In this document: one piece after another, positions 1 through 8,126 of the stretch
Layout of the letters: each line of letters begins with the position of its first letter
Numbering within the stretch: position 1 is the stretch's first letter
Origin: Kitasatospora purpeofusca
GTDB lineage: Bacteria; Actinomycetota; Actinomycetes; Streptomycetales; Streptomycetaceae
Direction: 5' to 3'
DNA: 64,000 nucleotides
Assembly: GCF_000718025.1 (NCBI RefSeq)
Contig: NZ_JODS01000033.1
Coordinates: forward strand, 14,352 to 78,351
Notes under the pieces: generated by a model
The model's input: the letters and a program-made list of their open reading frames with translations, nothing else
Databases searched by the model: none
What the model was told of the DNA's origin: nothing
Position numbers and translations under genes: made by a program

Positions 1-2
1 CC

Positions 3-473
3 GCCGTCGGGGCCTTCGGCCTGGCCGGCGCGGCCGGCGCGGCGGCTGCGGCGCCGGCGGGCCGGCTCTTCGACCGCGGACTCGGCCGGTGGACGGCCGG
101 CGCGGGCCTCGCCCTGCTGGCCCTCTCCTGGCTGCCGCTGGCGCTCACCCGGCAGTCGCTCTGGGCCCTCGCCCTCGGCGCGGTCCTGCTGGACTTCGCC
201 GTCCAGGCGGTCCACGTCACCAACCAGAGCACGGTGCTGGCCCTGGACCCCGCCGCGGGCGGTCGGCTGATCGGCGGCTACATGGTGTTCTACTCGCTCG
301 GCAGCGCACTCGGCGCGATCACCTCCACGGCGGCGTACGCGGCCGCCGGCTGGTCCGCCGTCTGCCTGCTCGGCACCGCGTTCAGCCTGCTCGCCCTCCT
401 CGCCTGGGCGGCCTGGGACCTCCGCCCGGCGGGCACGGAGGGCGATGCGCCGCAACACCGGCCGCACCGGTAG
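3..473 (+). CDS. MFS transporter, C-terminal part
   Basis: The reading frame is open from the left edge and ends at a TAG, so only the last ~156 residues are present. Alternating hydrophobic stretches and glycine-rich turns (for example MVFYSLGSALGAITSTAAYA, then LLGTAFSLLALLAWAAW) give four or five membrane helices followed by a short polar tail. This is the usual end of a 12-helix major facilitator. Substrate cannot be inferred. It is convergent with the minus-strand genes that follow, and the conserved stem-loop five bases after the stop probably terminates it. The assignment to MFS rather than another multi-helix permease rests on helix spacing and style. Confidence 0.7.
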   Translation, partial: AVGAFGLAGAAGAAAAAPAGRLFDRGLGRWTAGAGLALLALSWLPLALTRQSLWALALGAVLLDFAVQAVHVTNQSTVLALDPAAGGRLIGGYMVFYSLGSALGAITSTAAYAAAGWSAVCLLGTAFSLLALLAWAAWDLRPAGTEGDAPQHRPHR

Positions 474-477
474 CGCG

Positions 478-510
478 GAGTGGGAAGTCGACGCCGCCGA
501 CTTCCCACTC
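478..510. terminator. Conserved stem-loop terminator, copy 1
   Basis: A 13-bp perfect stem (GAGTGGGAAGTCG with its complement) and a 7-nt loop ACGCCGC lie five bases after the MFS stop, between convergent genes. The same stem recurs at 1395, 2682, 8127 and 12342. There is no T-run, as is common for actinomycete terminators. Confidence 0.75.
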
Positions 511-567
511 CCCGCGTGCCACGCGATCACCCTGCGGACCGGTGCCGCGCCATTGGTGGGCGGTGCC

Positions 568-640
568 CCGTCACAGCCCGGTGGCGAGCCAAGTCGTCAC
601 AGCCGCAGTGGCGACGAGCCCGACGTTGAGTGCTATCCGG
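568..640 (-). pseudogene. Duplicated fragment of a doxX-like 3' end
   Basis: About 72 bases repeat the 3' end of the doxX-like gene (1495-1566) with three differences. Read on the minus strand they encode ALNVGLVATAAVTTWLATGL and the same stop codon. Sequence on either side does not continue the similarity and no start or upstream transmembrane segments are present. It is therefore a relic of a partial duplication or of a lost paralogue, not a gene. It sits between the tail of the MFS gene and the frameshifted secreted-protein gene. Confidence 0.7.
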
Positions 641-718
641 CGGCGGCCGCCGGTCCGACACACTCGAAGCCGTTCGAGGCTCCGGGCGGGCGACCCGGGA
701 CCGGTTGCCGGACACCCG

Positions 719-1197
719 TCAGGAGGGCTGGGACCAGCGCTGGTTGGCGCCACCGGTGCAGTCCAACAGCACCAGCTGGTTGCCGTTGGTCGGGTCGGAC
801 CCCGGGACGCTCAGGCACAGGTTGGACTGCGGGTTGACGATCCGCACGTCGACGAACTGGCCCGGGCTGCAGTTCACGGAGGTGGTGGTGTTGCCGACGA
901 TCACCGAGCTCTTGACGTAGGAGTCGTAGATTCGACCACCGAAGCTCCACGCGCATTGGCCCTGCAGCGTCCAGGTCTGGCGCGGGTCGATTCCGGTGCA
1001 CTCCCCGAAGTGGTTCAGCTCGCCGATGACGGCATAGGTGCGGCGGGCGCGGAGGTCAGGGAGGCCGCGGGGGCCTCCGGCGCGAAGGCTGCCGCTACGG
1101 GCGCCCCGGGGCCGGAGGCGAGGTCGGCCGAGGGTGCGGCGAGGGCGGCCGCCACCGCCATGAGCAGGGCCGCGAGCAGGGCCGGAGCACGACGCAT
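719..1197 (-). pseudogene. Small secreted protein with ricin-like C-terminus, frameshifted
   Basis: The gene begins with a well-placed AAAGGAG site and ATG at 1197, encoding a signal peptide (MRRAPALLAALLMAVAAALA) and an Ala/Pro-rich linker that runs into TGA at 1015-1017. Shifting frame near 1030-1040 opens a continuous cysteine-rich reading frame, starting TYAVIGELNHFGECTGIDP and ending with SNLCLSVPGSDPTNGNQLVLLDC and NQRWSQPS. The NQRW ending resembles the QxW repeat of ricin-B-type lectin domains. The mature part would be about 105 residues with five cysteines. A single indel explains the split, so it is either a recent pseudogene or a base-calling error. Function beyond secretion and possible carbohydrate binding is unknown. 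Confidence 0.6.
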
Positions 1198-1339
1198 CGA
1201 AGGCTCCTTTCCTGGCCGCGAGACTTCCAACTCAAAACCCTTTCGGCTGATTTGACTGATCAACAGATTTCCCGGGCCGCTGGCTGGCCTTGGGTATTGA
1301 CCGCCCGGCGTCAACGGGGTCGGCGAACGGAACCACGGG

Positions 1340-1368
1340 CGGGGCCCTCGGCACTGCCGAGGGCCCCG
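1340..1368. terminator. GC-rich hairpin
   Basis: GGGGCCCTCGGCA pairs perfectly with TGCCGAGGGCCCC around a single central base. It precedes the conserved stem-loop at 1395 by about 27 bases, and a very similar pair of hairpins recurs at 8091-8161. Confidence 0.6.
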
Positions 1369-1394
1369 CCGTGCGGCGTCCGCGACATCACGGG

Positions 1395-1423
1395 GTGGGA
1401 GGTCGACATCGCCGACTTCCCAC
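1395..1423. terminator. Conserved stem-loop terminator, copy 2
   Basis: GTGGGAGGTCG and CGACTTCCCAC form an 11-bp stem with one G.T wobble and a 7-nt loop ACATCGC. It lies downstream of the minus-strand doxX-like gene and is probably its terminator. Confidence 0.65.
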
Positions 1424-1497
1424 TCACGTCCCGTTCGATGCAGCCGCTCGGCACGCCGGTGCCGTCGCCGCATCCGTCGGTCGGCAACCGTGCTCCG

Positions 1498-1857
1498 TCA
1501 CAGCCCGGTGGCGAGCCAGGTTGTCACAGCCGCAGTGGCGACGAGCCCGACGTTGAGTGCTGTCCGTCGGTCGCCGCCGGTCAGGTGGACGGCGATCGCA
1601 CCGGCCTGGAGGAGGACGAGGCCGCCGGCCGCGACCGCTGCCAGCGGGAGCGCGACACCGGTGAGCGGCGGCAGGACCAGGCCCGCCGCGCCCAGCACCT
1701 CGACCGTCCCCAGGGCCCTGAGGGCGGGCAGGGGGATCCGGTCGACCCAGGCCATCATCGGCCGGAGCTGATCGCGGGTGCGGGTCACCTTCAGCGTGCC
1801 CGCGTAGAGGTAGAAGAGCGCGAGCGGTCCCGCGAGGATCCAGTAGGCGATGTTCAT
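1498..1857 (-). CDS. DoxX-like integral membrane protein
   Basis: This 119-residue protein has four predicted membrane helices. The first begins at the start (MNIAYWILAGPLALFYLYAG) and the conserved GTLKV turn follows. Further helices cover LGTVEVLGAAGLVLPPLTG, VALPLAAVAAGGLVLLQAGA and the C-terminal NVGLVATAAVTTWLATGL. This is the pattern of the DoxX/DoxD-like family, small membrane proteins linked to redox homeostasis in other bacteria; the role here is inferred only from family. Length matches the short actinobacterial DoxX-like proteins. The gene stands alone, with hairpins at its 3' side. The ATG at 1857 has only a weak ribosome binding site. Confidence 0.8.
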   Translation of the reverse strand: MNIAYWILAGPLALFYLYAGTLKVTRTRDQLRPMMAWVDRIPLPALRALGTVEVLGAAGLVLPPLTGVALPLAAVAAGGLVLLQAGAIAVHLTGGDRRTALNVGLVATAAVTTWLATGL

Positions 1858-2115
1858 GGTGAGAAGTCCACCGCCGGGCGCCCGCCGGTGTCCAAGACCC
1901 GTTTTCGCTGCGCCGATACCTGGCGGGTATCGGCGCAGCAGGGGCCCATGGAGCTGCGCCGGGCCGTCGGCAGTCCTCCTCCACCCCTACAGACCCCGAT
2001 TGTACGGGCGGCGAAATACGTTGTGCGACCAGCGTCCCGAGGAGTAATAACCGTGGTAGGACGCGCAGTTGTGCGCGCCGATGCGAGCATGCCGGTCGTG
2101 CTGCGAGGGAGATCC

Positions 2116-2655
2116 ATGGGGCGTGTGGTGGTCGCCGCTCGGGCGGTGGCCGTGGTTGTCGCCACCTGGCTGGCGCTGGTCCTGCTGATGGTGCTGGTGG
2201 TCCTGCTGGGCTCGCTGCTGCCGGGCACCTCGGTCCGCGGCGTCCTCTCGTCCTCGCTCGTTCCGCTGTGGCTGCTCGCCCTGTTGCTCGGACCGCCGGT
2301 CGCCTGCGTCGCGCTGCGCCGGTGGATCGCCGTCGGCCGGTCCGGCGGTGCGGCCGGGGCTCCGCCTCCCAGGTCCGACGAGCAGTGGGACTTCCGGGCC
2401 CCGCCTCCGCGGTCCGACGAGCGGTGGGACTTCCGGGCCCCGCCTGCCCCGTCCGACCCGGAAGCCCCACGCACCACGCCGGGCACGCCCGCGCCGGAGA
2501 CCCCGGAGGACCTGGAGACCCCGGTGGACCCTCACGCCGAGGCCCGGCGGCGACGGGCCCGTGCGGACGCCGAGCGGGCGGCCAGTGCGGCAGCCCAACG
2601 GGCGCGCGAGGAGAAGGCCCGCCGACGGGCCCGGCGCAACCGCCGCCCGCGCTGA
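2116..2655 (+). CDS. Two-helix membrane protein with repeated cytoplasmic tail
   Basis: The 179-residue protein starts at ATG after GCGAGGGAG. Two hydrophobic helices fall at residues ~5-40 (VVVAARAVAVVVATWLALVL onward) and ~45-65 (SSLVPLWLLALLLGPPVACV). The tail contains an imperfect tandem repeat, APPPRSDEQWDFR then APPPRSDERWDFR then APPAPSD, then a Pro/Thr/Glu stretch and a strongly basic, probably helical C-terminus rich in Ala and Arg. I do not recognise a family. The basic tail could contact membrane or nucleic acid, which is speculation. The gene stands alone and is followed by the conserved stem-loop. Confidence 0.65.
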   Translation: MGRVVVAARAVAVVVATWLALVLLMVLVVLLGSLLPGTSVRGVLSSSLVPLWLLALLLGPPVACVALRRWIAVGRSGGAAGAPPPRSDEQWDFRAPPPRSDERWDFRAPPAPSDPEAPRTTPGTPAPETPEDLETPVDPHAEARRRRARADAERAASAAAQRAREEKARRRARRNRRPR

Positions 2656-2681
2656 CGGGCCCGCGGTACTGAACGACAAGC

Positions 2682-2720
2682 ACGGAGTGGGAAGTCGGCG
2701 GCGTCGACTTCCCACTCCGT
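2682..2720. terminator. Conserved stem-loop terminator, copy 3
   Basis: ACGGAGTGGGAAGTCG pairs perfectly with its complement (16 bp) around the loop GCGGCGT, the reverse complement of the loop in copy 1. It separates the convergent genes ending at 2655 and 2752. Confidence 0.8.
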
Positions 2721-2751
2721 TCCCGCCGGTGCGGCGGTCACCCACCGCCTG

Positions 2752-2925
2752 TCAGTTGGGCAGGGGCTTGACGATCGTGTGGGTGATGACCTGCCCCGTG
2801 ATCTGCTTGGTCTCCAGCTTCTGGTGGCCGACCGGCTGGCTGGCCTTGATGGCGACCGGGGGTGCCGGCTTCTCCTCCACTGCGGGCTCGTCGGCGGTGG
2901 CCTCGGCGGGCTGCTCCTCGGACAT
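2752..2925 (-). CDS. Small acidic peptide of unknown function
   Basis: A 57-residue reading frame begins at ATG with a strong site, AGAAGGAG, seven bases upstream. The N-terminal half is acidic and Ala/Pro/Glu-rich (MSEEQPAEATADEPAVEEKP). The C-terminal half is mixed polar and beta-branched: KLETKQITGQVITHTIVKP, ending LPN. There is no signal peptide, membrane helix or cysteine. The leader-plus-core layout superficially resembles a ribosomally made peptide precursor, but no modifying enzyme is adjacent, so this is only noted. It lies downstream of the secreted-protein gene at 3040-3960 on the same strand and may be cotranscribed with it. Confidence 0.6.
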   Translation of the reverse strand: MSEEQPAEATADEPAVEEKPAPPVAIKASQPVGHQKLETKQITGQVITHTIVKPLPN

Positions 2926-3039
2926 GGGGGTCTCCTTCTGTCGTAACCGGAACGGACGTAGTCGATCTTCCCCGACGGAGACCCGCAGTAACCGATCGAT
3001 TACCGGCCACCGAAACGGGTGCCAATGGCCGGGACGGCC

Positions 3040-3960
3040 CTACTCCGCCGCGGCAGGGGCGTAGCTCTTGGCCTCGGAGTACTTCCACGAGGCGAACTGC
3101 CAGGTGCCCAGCCTGAGCTCCAGCCGCTGGTTCGGCGCGAGAGTTCCGGTGACCGTGATGTCCCGCCAGGCCCTCCCGGCGTCCGAGCAGCCCGTCTCCT
3201 CGGAGTTCTTCCACGACTCGTCGCTGCCGCCGTACTGGAGCCACGCCGTGTGCCTGCCGATCACGGCGCAGTTCGCCTGCAGGGATCCCTCCAGGTGGTA
3301 GGTGCGGTTCCCCTCCCCGCTCCAGGTCAGCAGGCCGGAGAACGACAGCACCGCCAGCGTGGAGCCGTTCGACTTCTCGTGGTTGACCTGGAAGGAGACC
3401 CGTTCGCCGGGCGCGTCCGGCCCGTCCAGGTACTTGTGCGCGCCGACCAGGAGCAGCACGTTCTCGCCCACCGGCGCGTCGGCGGCGATCATCCCCCGGG
3501 TGACCGCCTCCTTCCACTGCGGGGTGGCGGTCAGGTCGCGGATCAGCGCGGGACCGTCCCCGTCCGCGAAGAACTCCTCCACCTCCGCGATGCGACGCTT
3601 GGCGTCCGCCCGCCCTTCCTCGTCGAGGAACTCGTCGCGGGTGATGTCCTCCAGCGCCCGTACGTCGAGGCCGGACCCCAGGAGGACGGCCCAGACCTCC
3701 TGGGCCTGGTCCGTCGCGACGATCGCGTCGTGGAGTTTGTGCCGGGTGTCGATGTCCAGCTCCTGCGCTGTCCCTGCACCCGCCGCCCGCATCACGGGCG
3801 CAACGGCCGCACCCGGGGGCGGGGGCAGCGGGGAGGCGTCGGGAGAAGCGCCGGCGGGAAGGGCGGCGGCGGCCTGCACGACCACGGCGGCGCAGGCCGC
3901 GAGGGCGGCCCGCCTGATCCGGTTCCTGTTCACACCATGATCAACGACGCCGGACACCAC
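3040..3960 (-). CDS. Secreted protein of unknown function
   Basis: The 306-residue frame has a basic N-terminus and hydrophobic core (RIRRAALAACAAVVVQAAAA) ending at LPAGAS, a convincing signal peptide. A Pro-rich linker follows, then a charged helical region around residues 65-170 with acidic runs such as EDITRDEFLDEEGRADAKRR. The C-terminal ~120 residues look like a beta-sandwich, with motifs GEGNRTYHLEGSLQANCAV, WLQYGG and LELRLGTWQFASWKY. I do not recognise the family. The start is uncertain: GTG at 3933 (protein starting VNRNRIRR) is nearer the signal peptide than ATG at 3960, and neither has a strong ribosome site. Confidence 0.65.
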   Translation of the reverse strand: MVSGVVDHGVNRNRIRRAALAACAAVVVQAAAALPAGASPDASPLPPPPGAAVAPVMRAAGAGTAQELDIDTRHKLHDAIVATDQAQEVWAVLLGSGLDVRALEDITRDEFLDEEGRADAKRRIAEVEEFFADGDGPALIRDLTATPQWKEAVTRGMIAADAPVGENVLLLVGAHKYLDGPDAPGERVSFQVNHEKSNGSTLAVLSFSGLLTWSGEGNRTYHLEGSLQANCAVIGRHTAWLQYGGSDESWKNSEETGCSDAGRAWRDITVTGTLAPNQRLELRLGTWQFASWKYSEAKSYAPAAAE

Positions 3961-4006
3961 CCGTCACCGTCCCCGGGCACGGGTCCCGGGTGGGACCGCC
4001 GCCCCG

Positions 4007-4144
4007 TCAGGACGCGGTGCGCCCGGACGAGTCCGGCCGGTCATTGCCGTTGACGACGACCACCTCGGTGGTGCTCTCGTAGGAGTAGGTGCGCCCGACG
4101 CTGTCCGGTTGGCGGGTGTCGGTGACGCGCCGGTCCTCCTCCAC
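4007..4144 (-). CDS. Possible small polar peptide
   Basis: A 45-codon frame from GTG at 4144 encodes a hydrophilic peptide containing VGRTYSYESTTEVVVVNGND. Third-position G/C bias is visible, but there is no ribosome binding site and no recognisable family. The frame can be extended upstream only through the inverted repeat at 4195-4237, which is unlikely. It may be a shadow of noncoding sequence. Confidence 0.2.
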   Translation of the reverse strand: MEEDRRVTDTRQPDSVGRTYSYESTTEVVVVNGNDRPDSSGRTAS

Positions 4145-4194
4145 CGCGCGTCCGTGGTCGTCGCTCGCCCGGCCGTGTCCGGGCCGCAGCACAG

Positions 4195-4237
4195 CGGCGC
4201 CACAGAAGGTCGATGCCGTCGACCTTCTGTGGCGCCG
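4195..4237. terminator. Long perfect inverted repeat
   Basis: CGGCGCCACAGAAGGTCGA and its exact complement form a 19-bp stem with a 5-nt loop (TGCCG). It lies in the ~430-base space between the minus-strand secreted-protein gene and the plus-strand serine hydrolase. Apart from this repeat and the doubtful small ORF I see no gene in 3961-4439. Confidence 0.7.
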
Positions 4238-4439
4238 CCCCCACCCCCCAGGGAAGGTCAAGTCAAGCCCCTCGAAGGGGATTTCGTGCTACTCCGCGCC
4301 CGTCCCAGGGTGGACCGCAAGTCGCCGCGCAGAGGCAGCGCAGAGGCCCGGCAGGGCCTCCCGCAGGACGACGCGGGTGGGGCGGTGCGGATGCGAACGT
4401 GGCGGTGGGGCCCGGGGGTCGGGTCCGGGAGGGAACACC

Positions 4440-5717
4440 ATGAACGCCAACCACTGGGCCGGACCGCGTCGTCGCGACCGGCTCGGCCTGCGGCTCGCCG
4501 CCGTCGCGGTGGCCGGGGCCACGGTCGCCACGCTCGCCCCGACGGCCGCGGTGGCGGCCGGGGTCGGGGTGCCCGCCGCCGTGGCGGGGGCCGAGCGGCC
4601 GCGGCCGGCCGTCGACCTGGGCCCGGAGCTGCGGGCCCTGGTCGAGCGCGGCGGTGCGACGGCCGCGCTCGGCGAGTCGCGCGAGGACGGCCGCCGGCCG
4701 TGGCGCGACGCCGCCGGAGTCGTCGACCTGGACTCCGGGCGCGCGGTGCGCACCGACAGCCGCTTCCGGATCGGCAGCGTCACCAAGACCTTCGTCTCCA
4801 CCGTCGTACTCCAACTGGCGGACGAGGGGCAGCTCCGGCTGGACGACCCGGTGGAGAAGTACCTGCCGGGCGTCGTCCCGAACGGCGGCGCGATCACCCT
4901 GCGGCAGCTGCTGCAGCACACCAGCGGCCTGTTCGACTACCTGGAGGACCCGCGGTTCCTCTACCACGACGAGGCGAGCCTGCGCGCTTACCTGGCCGAG
5001 GGACGCTGGACGGACTTCCGCCCAGAGGAGCTGGTCTCCGTCGGTGTCGGGCACACCCCGTACTTCGCGCCCGGGCAGGGCTGGCACTACTCCAACACCA
5101 ACTACATCCTCACCGGGATGATCATCCGCAAGGTCACCGGGCGCAGCTGGCAGCGCGAGGTCGAACGGCGGATCGTCGAACCGCTGCACCTCGACAGCAC
5201 GACGTTCCCGAACACCTCCGCCCGGATCCCCGGCCCGCACGCGCACGGGTACGTCCAGCTGCCGGAGGGCCCGGCGGACGTCACCAGGATCAACCCGACC
5301 GTCGCGGACGCCGCCGGCAACGGCATCTCCACCACCGCAGACCTCGACCGCTTCCACGCCGCCCTGTTCGGCGGCAAGCTGCTGACGCCCGCCCGGCTGG
5401 CCGAGATGACCACGGCCGTCCCCGCCCCGATGATCGCCGCCCACTACGGCCTGGGCCTGATCCGCTACGACCTGCCGTGCGGCGAGGTCTGGGGCCACAC
5501 CGGCGGCATCCCCGGCTACAACACGATCATGCTCGGGGCGCGGGACGGCTCGCGGCAGTTCGCCCTCTCGTTCAACCTCCTGGAGGGTGCCGAGACGGAC
5601 GAGACCGGCGCGGCGATCGACGCGCTGTTCGTCAAGGCGGCCTGCGGCCCGGACGGTGCCGAGGCGGCTTCGGCTGGCGACGGCGCCGGCCGGTCACCGC
5701 TGAAGCTGCTGCGCTGA
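4440..5717 (+). CDS. Secreted serine hydrolase (beta-lactamase class C / D-Ala-D-Ala carboxypeptidase fold)
   Basis: The 425-residue protein starts at ATG after GGGAGGG. An Arg-rich N-terminus and a hydrophobic Ala-rich stretch (LAAVAVAGATVATLA) form the signal peptide. The catalytic motifs of the class C beta-lactamase/DD-peptidase fold are present: SVTK with Ser113 and Lys116, the YSN triad (GWHYSNTNYI), and HTG near the C-terminus (VWGHTGGIPGYN). LLQHTSGL is another family signature. Members hydrolyse peptidoglycan peptides, D-amino-acid amides or esters; the substrate here cannot be told. It would act outside the membrane. The gene is monocistronic, convergent with the unknown gene at 5781. 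Confidence 0.85.
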   Translation: MNANHWAGPRRRDRLGLRLAAVAVAGATVATLAPTAAVAAGVGVPAAVAGAERPRPAVDLGPELRALVERGGATAALGESREDGRRPWRDAAGVVDLDSGRAVRTDSRFRIGSVTKTFVSTVVLQLADEGQLRLDDPVEKYLPGVVPNGGAITLRQLLQHTSGLFDYLEDPRFLYHDEASLRAYLAEGRWTDFRPEELVSVGVGHTPYFAPGQGWHYSNTNYILTGMIIRKVTGRSWQREVERRIVEPLHLDSTTFPNTSARIPGPHAHGYVQLPEGPADVTRINPTVADAAGNGISTTADLDRFHAALFGGKLLTPARLAEMTTAVPAPMIAAHYGLGLIRYDLPCGEVWGHTGGIPGYNTIMLGARDGSRQFALSFNLLEGAETDETGAAIDALFVKAACGPDGAEAASAGDGAGRSPLKLLR

Positions 5718-5780
5718 AGCCTCCCCGCCCCTCCCCGCCGACACCCACGCCGAGGCCGGCGGCGGCCGAACGGACAGGCA

Positions 5781-6950
5781 TCAGTCCAACAGCGCCGCCG
5801 TTTCGGCGAGGTCGGCGTGCGCGCGGTCGAAGGAGCGTGCCGCGACGAGGAACATCGACCGGTCGGTGAGGGCGCGGGCGAGGCGTGCGGGATCGTCGGG
5901 CAGGCGGCGGGCGAGCGTCACGCCCTCGTCGAAGCGGGGCGCGAACCGCTCCTCGAACCGGTAGTGGTGGTCGCCGTCGCGGACGGCCGCGCGGATGCTG
6001 ATCCTGCGCAGGACGTCGACCAGTTCGGGCAGCCGTTCGGCCTCGCGCAGTTCCGCCGCCTCCGCTTCGAGGCCCGGGAGCATGCCGAGAAAGCCCTCCC
6101 GGACGTCGCGCGACCAGCCGCGCTCCGTGCCGAACGGCGGCATCGGTGACTCCGGGCTCGCGGCGGGTTCGACCGCCCGCCCCGACAGGACGAAGAGCGT
6201 GCTCCACCAGCCGAGGGAGCAGTACCACCTCCTCGCCTCGCCCGCAGTGGCGCTCGCGAGCTGCTCCAGGACGCCCAGGGCCTCCCGTCGGGCGACCGCG
6301 GCACTCGCCCCGTCCCCGACGGCCTCCCGCATCCGGGCGAACTGGACCAGCGCCCAGACGAGCAGCAGCGGGCCGGTACCCCGGTCGGTCACCTCGCGCC
6401 GGGTCTCCGCGAGGAGCTCGCGGAAAACGGCCGCCGCGGCGTCGTGCAGCCCGGCGCCCTCCAGGCTCGCCGCCCACCGCACCATCTCCCAGAACGAGTC
6501 CTCCGGGGCCCCCTTCCGCGCTGCCACCTCGTACAGCGCCGCCGCTTCCCCGAAGCACCCCTCCTCGGCCAGCACGGTCGCCAGCTGCCCGCTGCGGCCG
6601 GCCCCGGCCAGCTCCTCGCAGACCGCGCGGCCTTCCGCCCTGCGCCCGAGGGCGAACAACGAAGCCTGGTAGGCCTCCAGGGCACGACACAGCCACTCCA
6701 CCCGCTCCGGCGCCCCGGCCTCCGCAACACGAGCGGCCCGGACCGCCTCCGCGGCCAGCTCGACCTTCACCCGCGGATCCCGACTGTGATTACACAGCGT
6801 GAGCAGCGTGCCGACCAACTTCGGCCCGTACACCTTCGGACTCACCTCGGCCAGCACCCGGTACGCCCCGGCAAGCTCCTCCGGCCCCAGCCGCCCGGAC
6901 CCCAGCAGCAGCACCCGGGCCCGCAACACCGCATCGTGATCGATCGTCAA
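5781..6950 (-). CDS. Helical repeat (TPR-like) protein of unknown function
   Basis: This 389-residue soluble protein consists of Ala/Leu/Glu-rich helices of about 34-40 residues in series, for example VEWLCRALEAYQASLFALGR and LATVLAEEGCFGEAAALYEV, typical of tetratricopeptide-like solenoids. There is no signal peptide or enzymatic motif. The start is a TTG at 6950 with AGGGGAA just upstream. A protein-binding role is inferred from the fold. It stands alone between the serine hydrolase and the phosphotransferase-like gene. Confidence 0.65.
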   Translation of the reverse strand: MTIDHDAVLRARVLLLGSGRLGPEELAGAYRVLAEVSPKVYGPKLVGTLLTLCNHSRDPRVKVELAAEAVRAARVAEAGAPERVEWLCRALEAYQASLFALGRRAEGRAVCEELAGAGRSGQLATVLAEEGCFGEAAALYEVAARKGAPEDSFWEMVRWAASLEGAGLHDAAAAVFRELLAETRREVTDRGTGPLLLVWALVQFARMREAVGDGASAAVARREALGVLEQLASATAGEARRWYCSLGWWSTLFVLSGRAVEPAASPESPMPPFGTERGWSRDVREGFLGMLPGLEAEAAELREAERLPELVDVLRRISIRAAVRDGDHHYRFEERFAPRFDEGVTLARRLPDDPARLARALTDRSMFLVAARSFDRAHADLAETAALLD

Positions 6951-7098
6951 CGCTTCCCCTGTCTCCGGATGACGGACGAAGGAGATTCTGAGCGTCGGGG
7001 AACGGACCGGACAAGCCTCCCGAACTGTGCTTTCCGCCCTACGAAAAGCGGCTCTGACCTGTCATGATGGACATGCTTTCACCCTCGGGCACCTTGCA

Positions 7099-7986
7099 CT
7101 ACGACCGGTGGGCGACCATCCGGTCCAGGACGAGGTGGCCGCGTGCCACCAGGTCCTCGCGGCCGTCGACCAGCCCGTGGTGCAGGTAGGAGACGCCCCG
7201 GCGGACGGTCAGCAGCCACAGCAGCCGCTCTTCCTCGGCCGTCAGTGGACGGCCGTACCCGGTGAAGTACGCCTCCCGCAGCTCGGGCCGCAGCGGCCAC
7301 AGGGCGCCGAACAGCCACACGAACTCCGCCGCCGCGACGCCCCTCCTGGTCATCGCGAAGTCGATCAGGCCGTGCCGGCCGGTCTCCTCGTCGTACAGCC
7401 AGTTCCGGGTCTCGTAGTCACCGTGCCGGTAGACCAGCGGCAACTGCTCGGCGAGACCCACCAGTTCCTCCGACGCGGCCCGCACCAGGGCGAGCCGGTC
7501 GGCGGCCAGATGCGGTGCGGTGCTCTCCAGGCATTCGGCGGCCTCCTGGGCCTGCTCCCGCATCTCGACCCGCACCGCAGCGCGGTCCGCAGCCGTACCG
7601 GGCCCGGACGCGTCGTGCCAGCGGCGCAGCAACCGCCCGGCATCCTCGTGCAGGCGCAGCTCGGCGTGCGGCTCCAGCGGCAGGTCCCGCACGACGCGGC
7701 CGGGCAGCACCGAGCTGAGGATCGCACGCAACCGTGGGTCGGCGGCGAGCAGCCGCGGCGCCTCCAGGTCGGTCAAGTGCGCTGCGGCGTACGCGTAACC
7801 GGCGACCTCGCGTTCGTAGTCGAGGTCGCCGGGGCCGATCTTCACATAGGCCGTGCGGGGTCCGGCCGTCACCCGCCACACCTGGGAGCTGTTCCGGGGC
7901 CAGGAGCGGTCCTCACTCGTGTCCAGGCCGGGCAGGTGGCCGGCGACCCAGTCGCGCAGCTCGGGCGGGAAGGGCTTGGCAGTCAT
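7099..7986 (-). CDS. APH-family phosphotransferase
   Basis: The 295-residue protein has the aminoglycoside phosphotransferase/choline kinase fold. It carries the Brenner-type catalytic loop YRHGDYETRNWLYDE, with catalytic Asp and Asn, and the metal-binding Asp in GRHGLIDFAMT. The N-terminal lobe has the nucleotide-binding Lys candidate in RTAYVKIGPG. Such enzymes phosphorylate aminoglycosides, macrolides or small metabolites, and the acceptor cannot be predicted. The gene appears monocistronic. Whether it gives antibiotic resistance is unknown. Confidence 0.8.
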   Translation of the reverse strand: MTAKPFPPELRDWVAGHLPGLDTSEDRSWPRNSSQVWRVTAGPRTAYVKIGPGDLDYEREVAGYAYAAAHLTDLEAPRLLAADPRLRAILSSVLPGRVVRDLPLEPHAELRLHEDAGRLLRRWHDASGPGTAADRAAVRVEMREQAQEAAECLESTAPHLAADRLALVRAASEELVGLAEQLPLVYRHGDYETRNWLYDEETGRHGLIDFAMTRRGVAAAEFVWLFGALWPLRPELREAYFTGYGRPLTAEEERLLWLLTVRRGVSYLHHGLVDGREDLVARGHLVLDRMVAHRS

Positions 7987-8090
7987 GGTCGTACGTCATC
8001 AGTCCGGCCCCGCCGGCGCGGCCGGACACGCCGAACCGACCGCCCTCACGCCGTCCCGAACCCTTCGCCCGCTGGGACGTCGAAGAACGG

Positions 8091-8119
8091 TGGGACCCTC
8101 GGCAGCTCCGAGGGTCCCA
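8091..8119. terminator. GC-rich hairpin
   Basis: TGGGACCCTCGG pairs with CCGAGGGTCCCA around a 5-nt loop. It forms a double hairpin with the conserved stem-loop at 8127, repeating the arrangement at 1340-1423. Confidence 0.6.
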
Positions 8120-8126
8120 GCGTTAT

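Noticed and set aside
1424..2683. Very long minus-strand open frame across the doxX-like gene and the plus-strand membrane protein
   Set aside because: It spans three real features on both strands, passes through the conserved hairpin, and its composition (Arg/Pro/Gly-rich) is that of an antisense shadow in high-GC DNA.
4195..4237. Operator or riboswitch before the serine hydrolase
   Set aside because: A 19-bp perfect stem 200 bases upstream with a tiny loop fits a terminator better, and no riboswitch core is recognisable.
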